Positions 17,053 through 27,025 of a stretch of DNA of 53,092 nucleotides are shown here, in pieces (the first letter of the stretch is position 1; every line of letters begins with the position of its first letter). The notes below the pieces were generated by a model. That model saw only the letters and a list, made by a program, of their open reading frames with translations. It made no database searches and had not been told where the DNA came from. The position numbers and the translations under genes were made by a program. The DNA lies in the NCBI RefSeq assembly GCF_003315135.1, contig NZ_QNRK01000045.1, forward strand, positions 1-53,092. Direction: 5' to 3'. The DNA is from Roseiarcus fermentans. Its GTDB lineage: Bacteria; Pseudomonadota; Alphaproteobacteria; Rhizobiales; Beijerinckiaceae.

Positions 17053-17619
17053 ATGTCGTCGAGGAAGCCATCCGGCACAGCGCTTTTGCAGGGTCAGCTC
17101 CGGCGGCTGCACGGCGCGATGGTCGACATCGTCGGACTCATGAACCGGCCGCAGCTCGATGGCGCGCTGATCGAGGAAGCGGCCATTCCGCTCGACCGGG
17201 CGCTGTTTCCGCTCCTCGTGGGAATCGAGCGGTTCGGACCGATCGGGATCGTCGATCTGGCCGACCGGGTGGGGCGCGATCACACCACCGTCAGCCGGCA
17301 GGTCGCCAAGCTCGAAAGTCTCGGTCTGGCGGCGCGGCAAAACAGCGCGGCGGACCGACGCGTGCGTCAGGCCGTCATGACCGAGAAGGGCAAGGCGATG
17401 ACCGATCGCGTCGACGCAGCGCGCGACCGGATCGGCCAGGCGCTGTTCGAAGGCTGGGACGAGCGCGACATCCATGAACTGGTGCGGCTCATGCTGAAAT
17501 TCGCCGACACGCTGAAATCGGGAACGAACCCTCTGGTCGAGAGCGAAAACGACCAGGGCAAGAGAACGCGGCGAGCGCCGGGGCGGCGCCCGCGCCGACC
17601 GTCAGTCGAGGCCGTGTGA
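17053..17619 (+). CDS. MarR-family transcriptional regulator
   Basis: A 188-residue winged-helix regulator. The DNA-binding part is clear: GIVDLADRVGRDHTTVSRQV as helix-turn-helix, then LESLGLAARQNSAADRR as the wing. The C-terminal 20 residues are Arg/Pro-rich and extend beyond the family core. The start at 17053 is chosen because GAGGAGA lies 3-10 bp upstream; ATGs at 17023 and 17041 lie in or beside the operator region. It is divergent from the SCP2-dehydrogenase fusion and probably represses both itself and that gene through the three related sites. Ligand unknown. Confidence 0.87.
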   Translation: MSSRKPSGTALLQGQLRRLHGAMVDIVGLMNRPQLDGALIEEAAIPLDRALFPLLVGIERFGPIGIVDLADRVGRDHTTVSRQVAKLESLGLAARQNSAADRRVRQAVMTEKGKAMTDRVDAARDRIGQALFEGWDERDIHELVRLMLKFADTLKSGTNPLVESENDQGKRTRRAPGRRPRRPSVEAV

Positions 17620-17734
17620 CAAAGCAGCGAAGCCGTTATTGTCCCTCCGCCACGTAAGGCGGTCTGGTCTGGCGAAACGCGCGTGTCGCCGCGACCGCCT
17701 GCCCGGCCGCCGGGCGCGCGACTTGCCCGCCCCG

Positions 17735-19411
17735 CTACTTCCAGGCGTCGAACGCCTTCTGCAGCATCGCCTGGCCGTCGGCCGACTTCTGGAACACCAG
17801 CTTGGCGATACGGTTGTCGTTCAAGAGCAGCGGGAAATCGAACCAGGCCCGGCTCTGCATCAGGTCGAGGTTGCGGGCGGAGTCCTGATCGCCCTTGGCC
17901 AGCGCGAACAGGAAGTAGTCGTCGCCGATCTTGACCTTGACGCTGTTGAGCGCTTCGGAGGCGGTCGAATCGAGCTTGCGCATCTGCGGCAGACCGACGT
18001 CTTTGAAGCCGGTGAACGGCGCCCCGTCCTGGAAGGTGAACTTGAGGTCGATGGTGTGGGTCGCCTGCAGCGTCGGGTCGGTGTTCTTCCGCAAGATCAT
18101 CGAGGCGTGCATCTTGAGGTCGGGGATGTCGGCGTCGGCCTCGACCGCCCCGCCGCCCGGCTGGCCCTGCGGCGCCGGAATCGCCGACCACACGGTCGAT
18201 CCCAGATTGACCACCGGCTTCTGCGGGTTGTCGGGGGACGCGACCAGCATCGCCGCGCGCCCTGCGCTCGGCAACTGGCCTTCGGCCTGAGGCGGCTGCT
18301 GCGGGCTGGCCGGCGCGGCCCCCGCTGCGGCGCCCTGCGCCGCTTCCTGGCCGGCGTTCGCGCCCGAGCCGGCGCCGTCGGGCGAGGCTTGCGCGCGCTG
18401 GGCGATCTTCGACGGCGTCTGGACGGCTTCCGGCGCCGGCGCCGGGGGGGCGATCGCGAGGTCCTGAGGCTTCTGCCGCATCAGGATCGCGACCACGGCG
18501 ACCGAGAGCACGATTCCGAGCACCACGGCGAGCGCCGCCCACGGCCAGGTTCGCCGCCGCTCCTCCGGGACGGACGGCGCAACCGGCCGCAACGCTTCCG
18601 CTTCCGGACGGCCCGCGAGGGTCCGTTCGCCGTCGAGCGGCGCGAGCGCCGGCGCCGCGGCGCCGGCGTCGTCGTCCCCCCGGCTCGCGACGACCGGCGG
18701 CGCGTCGGACGCCTCGACCGCGCGCTCCTGATCGCTCGGCACGACGGCGGCGAGATTGTCGGGCGCGGCCTCGGACGCGCCTGACGGCGCCGCGACCACC
18801 GGCGGCGCGGCGCCGCCGCCCTCGGCGGTCGGCGGCTGGACGCGGATCGGCGGAGGCTTCGGCGCGGCGGCGCCGGGAGCGGGGGAAGGCCGCGCCGTCA
18901 CCGCCGGCGCCGGGGGGCGCGGCGCGGCGGGCGGGGCGGCCGGCCTGAGGGGCGGCGGCGTCTGGGGCGGACGGGGTCCGGGAGCGGCGGGACGCTCCGG
19001 CGCGGCGGGCCGGGGGGGAGGGGCGACGGCCCCGGACGCCGCAGCGGGCCGGGGAAGCGGGGCGGCGGCGGGGGCCTGCGGCGCCGCAGCGGTCGGGGCC
19101 GGCTTCGCGGCGGCCGGCGGCGGCTCTGGGCTGTGCGGCGTCGGCGTCGGCGTCGGGGCCTCGGTCGGCGGCGACGCCGCCTTCTGCGCTTCGGCCTTCT
19201 CGACCGCTTCCGCCTCGACCGCCGCGATCGCCCTGTCGAGCGCGGTCTCCTCGCGCGCGATGTCGCTTTCCGGCAGGGGCGGACGCAGCGACCTCAGCTG
19301 TGTCACCAGGGCCTTGCGCGCGCGCTCGTAGATCGCCTGGCGGGCCGCGGCGGTGCTGGACGCCGGCAGATTGGCGACGGCGCGGGTGAGCAGCGATTGA
19401 TAGTCAGCCAT
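17735..19411 (-). CDS. Pro/Ala-rich single-pass membrane protein, hypothetical
   Basis: A 558-residue protein encoded just downstream of purA. Residues 1-75 form a helical, charged domain (MADYQSLLTRAVANLPASST). Residues about 76-295 are a low-complexity Pro/Ala linker. One strong transmembrane helix lies near residues 300-323 (PWAALAVVLGIVLSVAVVAI). After another low-complexity stretch, the last 160 residues are folded, with DLKMHASMILRKNTDPTLQA, KVKIGDDYFLFAL and a C-terminal LVFQKSADGQAMLQKAF. A type II-like topology with the C-terminal domain in the periplasm is likely. Proteins like this are found next to purA in several Hyphomicrobiales; no function is known to me. Confidence 0.75.
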   Translation of the reverse strand: MADYQSLLTRAVANLPASSTAAARQAIYERARKALVTQLRSLRPPLPESDIAREETALDRAIAAVEAEAVEKAEAQKAASPPTEAPTPTPTPHSPEPPPAAAKPAPTAAAPQAPAAAPLPRPAAASGAVAPPPRPAAPERPAAPGPRPPQTPPPLRPAAPPAAPRPPAPAVTARPSPAPGAAAPKPPPIRVQPPTAEGGGAAPPVVAAPSGASEAAPDNLAAVVPSDQERAVEASDAPPVVASRGDDDAGAAAPALAPLDGERTLAGRPEAEALRPVAPSVPEERRRTWPWAALAVVLGIVLSVAVVAILMRQKPQDLAIAPPAPAPEAVQTPSKIAQRAQASPDGAGSGANAGQEAAQGAAAGAAPASPQQPPQAEGQLPSAGRAAMLVASPDNPQKPVVNLGSTVWSAIPAPQGQPGGGAVEADADIPDLKMHASMILRKNTDPTLQATHTIDLKFTFQDGAPFTGFKDVGLPQMRKLDSTASEALNSVKVKIGDDYFLFALAKGDQDSARNLDLMQSRAWFDFPLLLNDNRIAKLVFQKSADGQAMLQKAFDAWK

Positions 19412-19441
19412 ACGGTATTCGCTCGATCGGCCCCCGCGGGG

Positions 19442-20737
19442 TCAATCCTGGAAGGGGTCGTGAACGAGAATCGTATCGTCCCGCTCGGGACTTGTAGACA
19501 GGAGCGCGACGGGAACGCCAACCAATTCTTCGATCCGCCGGACGTATTTTATCGCCTGCGCCGGCAGCTCCGCCCACGAGCGCGCCTTGCCGGTCACGCC
19601 CTTCCACCCTTGGATCGTCTCGTAGATCGGCTCGATCCGCGCCTGCGCCGACTGCGAGGCGGGGAGGTAGTCGATCTCCTTGCCGTCCAGCCGGTAGCCG
19701 GTCGCCACCTTGATCTCCTCGAAACCGTCCAGAATATCGAGTTTGGTCAGTGCGATCCCGTTGATCCCGCAGATCCGCGCCGCCTGCCGGGCGAGGACGG
19801 CGTCGAACCAGCCGCAACGCCGCGGGCGCCCGGTGTTGGTGCCGAATTCATTGCCGCGCTGGCCGATCAGCCGGCCGATGTCGTTGTCCTGCTCGGTCGG
19901 GAATGGACCCGCGCCGACGCGGGTGACGTAGGCTTTGGCGATGCCGAGCACGTAGCCGATGGCGCTCGGCCCCATGCCCGAGCCGGTCGCCGCGTTCGCG
20001 GCCACTGTGTTGGAAGACGTCACGAACGGATAGGTTCCGTGGTCGACATCGAGCAGCGCCCCCTGGGCGCCCTCGAACAGGATCCGCTTGCCGGCGCGCC
20101 GCTCGCGGTCGAGCAGATCGAAGGTCGGCGCCATGAAAGGCAGGATTTTCGGCGCGATCGTCAAAAGTTCGGCGCGGATCGCGCTCGCGCTCGGGGCCGG
20201 CAGGCCGAGGCCGCGGCAGAGCGGATCGTGGTGGGCGAGCAGGCGCTCGATCTTGTCGTCGAGCGTGTCCGGCTCGGCCAGGTCCATCAGGCGGATCGCC
20301 CGCCGGGCGACCTTGTCCTCGTAGGCCGGACCGATGCCGCGCTTGGTCGTGCCGATCTTCGTTCCGCGCGCCGACGCCGATTCGCGGTGCGCGTCGAGCT
20401 CGCGGTGAAGCGACAGGATCAGCGGGACGTTCTCGGCGATCTTGAGCGTGTCGGGCTCGACTGCGACGCCCTGGCCGCGGATCTTTTCGATCTCGTCGAC
20501 GAGATGATACGGGTCGAGCACGACGCCGTTGCCGATGATCGACAGCTTGCCCGGACGGACGATGCCGGACGGCAGCAGCGCCAGCTTGAACACCTTGCCG
20601 TCGATCACCAGGGTATGGCCGGCGTTGTGGCCGCCCTGGAAGCGGACGACGACATCGGCGCCGAGCGACAGCCAGTCGACGATCTTGCCTTTTCCCTCGT
20701 CGCCCCACTGGGCGCCGACCACAACCACATTGGCCAC
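19442..20737 (-). CDS. purA: Adenylosuccinate synthetase
   Basis: A 431-residue enzyme joining IMP and aspartate with GTP in the first step of AMP synthesis. The signature [16 protein letters not shown] sits at the N-terminus; [22 protein letters not shown] and the base-recognition LTKLDILDG follow. The length matches the family (about 430). I chose the GTG at 20737 with GGAGGG about 9 bp upstream; the frame opens 11 codons earlier without family similarity. The membrane-protein gene follows 30 bp downstream and is probably co-transcribed. Upstream lies the divergent DUF2076 gene. Confidence 0.95.
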   Translation of the reverse strand: MANVVVVGAQWGDEGKGKIVDWLSLGADVVVRFQGGHNAGHTLVIDGKVFKLALLPSGIVRPGKLSIIGNGVVLDPYHLVDEIEKIRGQGVAVEPDTLKIAENVPLILSLHRELDAHRESASARGTKIGTTKRGIGPAYEDKVARRAIRLMDLAEPDTLDDKIERLLAHHDPLCRGLGLPAPSASAIRAELLTIAPKILPFMAPTFDLLDRERRAGKRILFEGAQGALLDVDHGTYPFVTSSNTVAANAATGSGMGPSAIGYVLGIAKAYVTRVGAGPFPTEQDNDIGRLIGQRGNEFGTNTGRPRRCGWFDAVLARQAARICGINGIALTKLDILDGFEEIKVATGYRLDGKEIDYLPASQSAQARIEPIYETIQGWKGVTGKARSWAELPAQAIKYVRRIEELVGVPVALLSTSPERDDTILVHDPFQD

Positions 20738-20978
20738 TGGCGCTCGCCCTCCAGGCTGCTGGTCGAACACGTGAAACCCCGGCGCCAGACAATAAGCTGC
20801 TGGGGCCGGGGCCTATTGCAGACTTGGCGTAGACGATCGGGTGAGCCGAGTAAAGGCGCCCGCGCGCCGCAGGCGCATCGGGCAAGGGCTTGCGAAAATC
20901 GGCGCGTCCGTCTTGGATTGGCGGCGGGCAATGTCCATATGCCCGCCGCGGGCGGCTCGAAGCCCGCAATCGGAGACG

Positions 20979-21746
20979 ATGATGACCCCCGAAGAACGTC
21001 AGATGCTCGCCGGTCTGTTCGACCGCGTCAACGCGGTCGGCGCGACCTCGCGCGATCCGCAGGCCGAGGCCTTCATCAACGACGCGATTCGCGCGGCGCC
21101 GTTCGCGCCCTACGTGCTGGCCCAGACCGTGCTCGTCCAGCAGCACGCGATCGAGGCGGCCTCGCAGCGCATCGCGGAGCTCGAGGCGGCCGCGGCTCAC
21201 GCCGCGCAGGCTCCCGAGCAGGGCGGGTTCCTCTGCAATCTCAGCCGCTCGATCTTCGGCGGTCCGCCGCCGGCGGCCCAGCCGCCGCGCGCCGAACAGG
21301 GCTATCCGCAGCCGGGCTATGCGCAGCAGCCCCCGCAAGGCTACCCGCAGCAGCAGCCTCCGCAGGGCTACGCCCCGCCGCCGGCCTCCGGCTACGCGCC
21401 GCAGCGGCCCGGCCCGTGGGGCGCCCCCCAGGGCGGCGCGCCGCAGACCGGCGGAGGCGGCGGCTTCCTGCAGAACGCCGCCTCGACGGCGGCGGGCGTC
21501 GCCGGCGGCGTCGTTCTCGGCAACATGCTCGGCGGTCTGTTCGGCGGCCATGCGGGCGGCGGCGGCCTGTTCGGCGGCGGCGCGCAGCCGGCCGCCGGCG
21601 CCGAGACGGTCAACATCTTCGAACAGACGCCCGGCAAGGACGATCAGGGCCAGTTCGACCCCAGCATGCCCGACGACGCCGGCTTCATCGACGATTCCTC
21701 GTTCGACGACGGCTCGGGCGGCGGCGGCGGCTTCGACGACGTGTGA
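20979..21746 (+). CDS. DUF2076 domain-containing protein
   Basis: A 255-residue protein. The start (MMTPEERQMLAGLFDRVN) and the following helices to about residue 85 are characteristic of DUF2076, which appears in proteobacteria as a predicted periplasmic ligand-binding or TolA-like protein. The middle is a Tyr/Pro/Gln-rich repeat region (QQPPQGYPQQQPPQGYAPP), then a glycine zipper-like hydrophobic stretch (STAAGVAGGVVLGNMLGGLF). The tail is acidic (DSSFDDGSGGGGGFDDV). No signal peptide is seen. GGAGA precedes the tandem ATGs. Function unknown; the glycine-zipper stretch suggests membrane association. Confidence 0.78.
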   Translation: MMTPEERQMLAGLFDRVNAVGATSRDPQAEAFINDAIRAAPFAPYVLAQTVLVQQHAIEAASQRIAELEAAAAHAAQAPEQGGFLCNLSRSIFGGPPPAAQPPRAEQGYPQPGYAQQPPQGYPQQQPPQGYAPPPASGYAPQRPGPWGAPQGGAPQTGGGGGFLQNAASTAAGVAGGVVLGNMLGGLFGGHAGGGGLFGGGAQPAAGAETVNIFEQTPGKDDQGQFDPSMPDDAGFIDDSSFDDGSGGGGGFDDV

Positions 21747-21792
21747 GCGCGACCGCCGCGGCCCCGACCCGGCCGCGCCGGATGATGGGACT

Positions 21793-21833
21793 GGCGAAGC
21801 GCCGGGCGCCGGTTGCGCCGCGGGCGCTTCGCC
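21793..21833. terminator. Long GC hairpin after the DUF2076 gene
   Basis: A perfect 11-bp stem GGCGAAGCGCC / GGCGCTTCGCC closes a 19-nt loop 47 bp after the DUF2076 stop codon, before the convergent SDR gene. There is no T-run, so a terminator role is plausible only by position. Confidence 0.35.
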
Positions 21834-21926
21834 TCCCCCGGCGGCGGCGGGTCGCCGCGATATTTCGCCCCGCGGGCGAAGTCGCGCAGGCCTCGACCGG
21901 CTCGAAGGCGCGCGAGGCTCGCCCGC

Positions 21927-22691
21927 TCAGCGCACGACCAGACCGCCGTCCACGGAAACGGCCTGACCGGTGACGTAGCTGGCGGCGGCGCTGCACAGCC
22001 AGAGGACCACGTTCGCGACCTCCTCGGGGCGGCCGACCCTCTCCATCGGGATGCTTTTTTCCATCGCCTCGAGCGCCTCGCCCTGCCCCGCCGCGACCAT
22101 CCGGTCGACCATCGGCGTCCAGATCAGCCCCGGGCAGACGGCGTTGATGCGAACGCCGCGGGCCGCATATTCGAGCGCCGCGCTCTTGGTGAACCCGAGC
22201 ACGCCGTGCTTCGTGGCCTGATAGGTCCCGCGGCCCGGCGCCCCCTTGAGGCCCCCGATCGAGGAGCAGTTGACGATGGCGCCGCTGGCTTGCCTGCGCA
22301 TCTGGCGCAGCTCGAACCTCATTGAACTCCACACGCCGCGGAGATTGACGGCGACCACCCGGTCGAAATCGTCCGGCGTGGCGTCGGCGGTCTCGGCGAC
22401 CACGTTCTGGACGCCGGCGTTGTTGTAGGCGACGTCCAGTCTGCCGAAGGTCGCGACCGTCCGCTCGACCATGGCCTCGACCTGATCGTCGTCCGTCACG
22501 TCGCAGCCGATCGCGAGCGCCTTCAGACCCAGCGCGGTCAGGGCGTCCGCTTCAGACCGCGCGCCGCTCTCGTTGGAGTCGGCCAGCGCGACGGACGCTC
22601 CCGACTCCGCAAAGGCTTTCGCCGTCGCGAGGCCCAATCCCGACGCCGCGCCCGTCACGAGCGCGACCTTGCCTTCGAAAGAAATGTTCAT
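21927..22691 (-). CDS. SDR-family oxidoreductase
   Basis: A 254-residue classical short-chain dehydrogenase. It has the cofactor motif [13 protein letters not shown] (residues 11-23), NNAG near residue 92, catalytic Ser in IVNCSSIGG, Tyr-Lys in GTYQATKHG and a C-terminal [15 protein letters not shown]. An Asp at the end of the second beta strand (ALADS) suggests NAD preference. AAAGGA precedes the ATG. It is the last gene of the minus-strand aldo-keto reductase/cupin cluster and may be regulated by the LysR gene at 24.8 kb. Substrate unknown. Confidence 0.87.
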   Translation of the reverse strand: MNISFEGKVALVTGAASGLGLATAKAFAESGASVALADSNESGARSEADALTALGLKALAIGCDVTDDDQVEAMVERTVATFGRLDVAYNNAGVQNVVAETADATPDDFDRVVAVNLRGVWSSMRFELRQMRRQASGAIVNCSSIGGLKGAPGRGTYQATKHGVLGFTKSAALEYAARGVRINAVCPGLIWTPMVDRMVAAGQGEALEAMEKSIPMERVGRPEEVANVVLWLCSAAASYVTGQAVSVDGGLVVR

Positions 22692-22785
22692 GGCGATGTG
22701 TCCTTTCGCTTGCCGAAGCGCGCGCTCCCTTTGAACGCGGTCGTCGACGGCGCCGTCCGCAATCAGCGGACTTGCGCGATCCGCC

Positions 22786-23949
<1,164 letters not shown>

Positions 23950-23974
23950 CTAGTGCAGGATGAATTGAGGTCCA

Positions 23975-24050
23975 TCATTGCGAGCGAAGCGAAGCAATCC
24001 AAGCCGGGGACGCGGCAACGCCATGGATTGCGTCGCTTCGCTCGCAATGA
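23975..24050. repeat. Dispersed palindromic repeat element
   Basis: Two 27-nt arms (23975-24001 and 24024-24050) are inverted copies of each other with a single mismatch and a 22-nt loop. The arm core TTGCGAGCGAAGCGAAGC is typical of the palindromic repeats scattered through Bradyrhizobium-like genomes. It lies between two broken CMD fragments. Related copies occur at 52655-52847 and 52856-53012. Confidence 0.75.
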
Positions 24051-24071
24051 CGGCGGTGTTTCCACTTGATT

Positions 24072-24276
24072 TCACCATGCTCTAAAATGGGCCCGCTGTT
24101 CGAACACGCCCTTGGCGATCGGCAGCGCGGTGAACACGTTCGGTCACCCGGCATAGAAGGCGAGCTGGGTCAGGACCTCGGCGGCCTCGGCCTGGGTCAG
24201 GCCGTTGTTCATCGCGCGATTGAGGTGCGAGGCGAGCTCGATCGGCCCGAAGCCGTTTGACGATCACGTGGGGCAT
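24072..24276 (-). pseudogene. Chimeric remnant: tautomerase start joined to a CMD-family C-terminus with a nonsense codon
   Basis: Seven bases after the cupin stop codon an ATG opens MPHVIVK, the usual first residues of 4-oxalocrotonate tautomerase-like proteins. The similarity ends there, and the DNA continues in a different frame as a CMD-family C-terminus: ASHLNRAMNNGLTQAEAAEV, then LTQLAFYAG, an in-frame TGA where the family has Trp, then PNVFTALPIAKGVFEQR. So a deletion seems to have joined two neighbouring genes, and the CMD part has also acquired a stop. It is a second CMD copy, not the missing half of the other one, since both contain the NG(V/L)T...LAFYAG segment. Confidence 0.6.
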
Positions 24277-24283
24277 GGACGCC

Positions 24284-24679
24284 TCAGGCCGCGTATTGTT
24301 CGTCGGAGACTTTTTCCAACCAGTCGACGGCTTTGCCGTCGAGCCTTTCCTGGATGGCGATGTGGGTCATGGCGGTGGTGGGGGACGCGCCGTGCCAGTG
24401 CTTCTCGCCGGGCGGAAACCAGATGACGTCGCCCGGCCGGATCTCCTCGATCGGGCCGCCCTCCCGCTGGACCCGGCCGCACCCCGATGTGACGATCAGG
24501 ATCTGCCCGAGGGGATGGGTGTGCCACGCGGTGCGCGCGCCAGGCTCGAAGGTGACGTGCGCGCCGGTTGCGCGCGCGGGGTCGGGCGGACTGAACAGCG
24601 GGTCGACCCGCACCGTCCCGGTGAACCAGTCGGCTGGACCCTTGCCGGACGGTTGTGAGCCGCTTCGCTTGATCTCCAT
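24284..24679 (-). CDS. Cupin-domain protein
   Basis: A 131-residue single-domain cupin. Motif 1 is [20 protein letters not shown] (His-x-His with Gln in place of the usual following Glu), and motif 2 is [16 protein letters not shown] with its His ligand. Such small cupins are often encoded with carboxymuconolactone decarboxylase and oxidoreductase genes, as here. AGGAAGGAG precedes the ATG. It is the first gene of the minus-strand cluster and divergent from a LysR gene. Enzyme activity unknown. Confidence 0.85.
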   Translation of the reverse strand: MEIKRSGSQPSGKGPADWFTGTVRVDPLFSPPDPARATGAHVTFEPGARTAWHTHPLGQILIVTSGCGRVQREGGPIEEIRPGDVIWFPPGEKHWHGASPTTAMTHIAIQERLDGKAVDWLEKVSDEQYAA

Positions 24680-24770
24680 CGCCTTGCTCCTTCCTTCCGC
24701 AAAGATAGCGCGCAGTCGGGCAAGCGATTAGACGGGATTATCCGCATGTGCTTATAAGTGAGGCTTATGA
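24680..24770. promoter_or_regulatory. Divergent promoter region between the cupin cluster and lysR
   Basis: A 91-bp gap, AT-richer than its surroundings in its right half, between divergent starts. It contains the palindrome CTTATAAG and repeated CTTAT words (GTGCTTATAAGTGAGGCTTATG), suited to a LysR-type operator overlapping the regulator's own promoter. Binding is inferred from the divergent layout. Confidence 0.4.
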
Positions 24771-25673
24771 ATGCCGGCCGAGGACCTCAACGATCTCGCC
24801 GCTTTCCTCGCGGTGGCGCGCGAATGCAGCTTCACCCGCGCGGCCGCGAAGCTCGGCGTGTCGCAGTCGGCGCTGAGCCAGACCGTCCGGGCTCTCGAGG
24901 CCCGCTTCGGCGTGCGCCTCCTGACGCGCACCACGCGCAGCGTCGCGCCGACCGAGGCGGGCGAACGTCTCCTCAGAACTGTCGGGCCGCGCATCGAGGA
25001 AATCCAGGCCGAGATCGAGTCTCTGAGCGAGCTCCGCGAAAAACCCGCCGGGACCATCCGGATCACCGCCGGAGACCACGCCGTCCACTCGGTTCTCTGG
25101 CCGAAGCTGGCGAAGTTCCTGCCCAATTATCCGGACATCAAGGTCGAGCTCTTCATCGACAACGGCCTGACCGACATCGTGGCGGGGCGCTACGACGCCG
25201 GGGTCCGCTTTGGCGAACAGGTCGCAAGAGACATGATCGCGGTTCGGATCGGCCCGGACGTTCGCTTCGCCGTGGTCGGCGCGAAATCCTATTTCGCCCG
25301 GCGGCCGCCGCCCCTGACGCCGCACGACCTCGTCGGTCACAATTGCGTCGGCCTGCGTCTGCCGACGTCCGGCGGTCTCTATGCCTGGGAGTTCGAGAAG
25401 GACGGCCGCGAAGTGAGGGTGCGCGTCGAAGGTCAGCTCGTCTTCAACGGGGTCCTTCCGATCGTCGAGGCGGCGCGCGCCGGTCTCGGGCTCGCCCATG
25501 TGCCGGAGGATCTCGCCGAGCCCTATCTCGCCGGCGGAGATCTCGTTCGCGTGCTCGAGGACTGGTGCGCGCCCTGGTCCGGCTACCGGCTCTACTACCC
25601 GAGCCGGCGGCAATCCTCGCCGGCCTTCGCTTTGCTGGTCGATGCGCTGCGCCACCGGGGCGCCGCAAATTGA
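24771..25673 (+). CDS. LysR-family transcriptional regulator
   Basis: A 300-residue LysR protein with the standard N-terminal HTH (ARECSFTRAAAKLGVSQSAL, then SQTVRALEARFGVRLLTRTT) and an effector domain with GTIRITAGDHAVHSVLWPKL and DAGVRFGEQVARDMIAVRI. This type commonly regulates a divergent aldo-keto reductase/SDR/cupin cluster. GAGG lies close to the ATG at 24771; another ATG lies 3 bp earlier. The divergent cluster is partly degraded but the regulator looks intact. Confidence 0.9.
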   Translation: MPAEDLNDLAAFLAVARECSFTRAAAKLGVSQSALSQTVRALEARFGVRLLTRTTRSVAPTEAGERLLRTVGPRIEEIQAEIESLSELREKPAGTIRITAGDHAVHSVLWPKLAKFLPNYPDIKVELFIDNGLTDIVAGRYDAGVRFGEQVARDMIAVRIGPDVRFAVVGAKSYFARRPPPLTPHDLVGHNCVGLRLPTSGGLYAWEFEKDGREVRVRVEGQLVFNGVLPIVEAARAGLGLAHVPEDLAEPYLAGGDLVRVLEDWCAPWSGYRLYYPSRRQSSPAFALLVDALRHRGAAN

Positions 25674-25703
25674 GCCGAACCCGGTGATTGGGCGCGCCGG
25701 AGA

Positions 25704-26516
25704 TTAACCGACCGGCAGCCGCGACTCGCGCGCTCCCGTCCCGGTGAGCGGGTTCGTCTCGTCCCAGCGGTAGCGCACCGTCTCGAAGCGCATCCCCTTG
25801 AGGTCGAGCATCAGCAGTTTTCCGACGAGGCCCTCGTCGCCGTCGCCGAAGCCGCCGACGAGGACGCGGATCGCTTCGAGCGCCATCAGCGACCCCAGAA
25901 CTCCGCCGATCGCGCCGAGCACCCCGGCCTCGGCGCAGGTCGGGATCGTTCCGGGCTCGGGCGGATCGGGAAACAGGCAGCGGTAGGTTGGGTTCGGTCC
26001 GCCGTCCGGCCCGGTCTCGTAGGGCTTGAGCACCGTCAGCGAGCCGTCGAACTCGCCGAGCGCCGCGGCCACCAGCGGCTTTCGCTCGAGGTAGCAGGCG
26101 TCTGACAAGGCGTAGCGGGTGGCGAAATTGTCCGAGCCGTCGAGCACGACGTCATACGGCCGGACCAGCGCGCGGGCGTTGGCCGCGTCCAGGCGCACGC
26201 CGATCGGCTCGACCGTCACGTGCGGGTTGAGCCGGCGGATGGCGTCGGTCGCGCTCGCGACCTTCGGCCGGCCGACGTCGTCCGTCCCGTGCAGGATCTG
26301 GCGGTGCAGGTTCGACAGCGCCACGACGTCGTCGTCGACGATCCCGAGCGCGCCGACCCCGGCGCCGGCCAGATATTGCAGCGCCGGCGAGCCGAGGCCG
26401 CCGGCGCCCACGACGAGCGCGCGCGCCCCCTTCAGCCGGTTCTGCCCCGGCCCGCCGACGCCGCGCAGCACGATCTGGCGCGCGTAGCGCTCGACTTCTC
26501 CGCTCGAAAGGCTCAT
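25704..26516 (-). CDS. HesA/MoeB/ThiF-family adenylyltransferase
   Basis: A 270-residue E1-like enzyme that would activate a ubiquitin-like sulfur carrier (MoaD or ThiS type) by C-terminal adenylation. It shows YARQIVLRGVGGPGQ, the nucleotide motif VVGAGGLGSPALQYLAGAG, the Arg finger region LSNLHRQILH and the catalytic Cys in TIPTCAEAGVLG. Of the four zinc cysteines of MoeB, only one remains: the usual CxxC appears as TYRC, and the C-terminal CxxC is absent. Whether it serves molybdopterin or thiamine synthesis cannot be told; no partner gene is in view. Confidence 0.87.
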   Translation of the reverse strand: MSLSSGEVERYARQIVLRGVGGPGQNRLKGARALVVGAGGLGSPALQYLAGAGVGALGIVDDDVVALSNLHRQILHGTDDVGRPKVASATDAIRRLNPHVTVEPIGVRLDAANARALVRPYDVVLDGSDNFATRYALSDACYLERKPLVAAALGEFDGSLTVLKPYETGPDGGPNPTYRCLFPDPPEPGTIPTCAEAGVLGAIGGVLGSLMALEAIRVLVGGFGDGDEGLVGKLLMLDLKGMRFETVRYRWDETNPLTGTGARESRLPVG

Positions 26517-26538
26517 CGCGCGCCCCTCGGCAGCGCGC

Positions 26539-26946
26539 CTATTCCCACCGGTTCGGCCCCGTCTGCTTCATCGTGATCACGTCGATGCGGCCCTTGTTCT
26601 GCGGCCCGCCGACCCAGCCGGACATCACCCAGCTCGTCAGCCCGACCACGATGGCGGCGAAGAAGGCCGGCCAGAAGCCGGTCACGACAAAGGCATTCCC
26701 GAGGAACCAGGACACCAGCTCGATCATCAGGCCGTTGATGACCAGCAGGAACAGACCCAGCGTCAGGAGCGTGATCGGGAGGGTGAGGATGATCAGGATC
26801 GGCCGCACGACGGCGTTGACGATCCCGAGCAGCAGCGCCGCGGCGATCAGCGCGCCGGTCGACCGGAACTCGACGCCGGGCACGATCATCGAGGCGAGCC
26901 ACAGCCCGATCCCGACGACGACGGCGCGAATGAGAAAACTTTCCAT
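26539..26946 (-). CDS. Phage holin family 4 / YvlD-type membrane protein
   Basis: A 135-residue integral membrane protein with about four transmembrane helices (FLIRAVVVGIGLWLASMIV; ALIAAALLLGIVNAVVRPIL; LGLFLLVINGLMIELVSWFL; FWPAFFAAIVVGLTSWVM). The VNAVVRPIL and LTLGLFLLVINGLM segments are characteristic of the YvlD superfamily, named after a distant holin resemblance. It is a common chromosomal protein and not evidence of a prophage. It lies 22 bp upstream of the ThiF-like gene on the same strand. Function unknown. Confidence 0.82.
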   Translation of the reverse strand: MESFLIRAVVVGIGLWLASMIVPGVEFRSTGALIAAALLLGIVNAVVRPILIILTLPITLLTLGLFLLVINGLMIELVSWFLGNAFVVTGFWPAFFAAIVVGLTSWVMSGWVGGPQNKGRIDVITMKQTGPNRWE

Positions 26947-27025
26947 GACGGAACCTCGACTTTCGCGGGGAATGTAGGACCTTGCACGGCGTCGCGCCAG
27001 ATCCGCCGTTCGCGGCGACCGCGGC

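Noticed and set aside
21340-21420. Short repeats in the DUF2076 gene as a CRISPR or tandem-repeat locus
   Set aside because: They are codon-level repeats for a Tyr/Pro/Gln-rich protein segment with no regular repeat-spacer structure.
19133-21973. 946-codon plus-strand frame over purA and the DUF2076 gene
   Set aside because: Antisense to purA for most of its length and made of Arg/Ala-rich sequence without any domain.
26539-26946. Holin-like protein as a sign of prophage
   Set aside because: The protein belongs to the chromosomal YvlD superfamily and no other phage gene is near.
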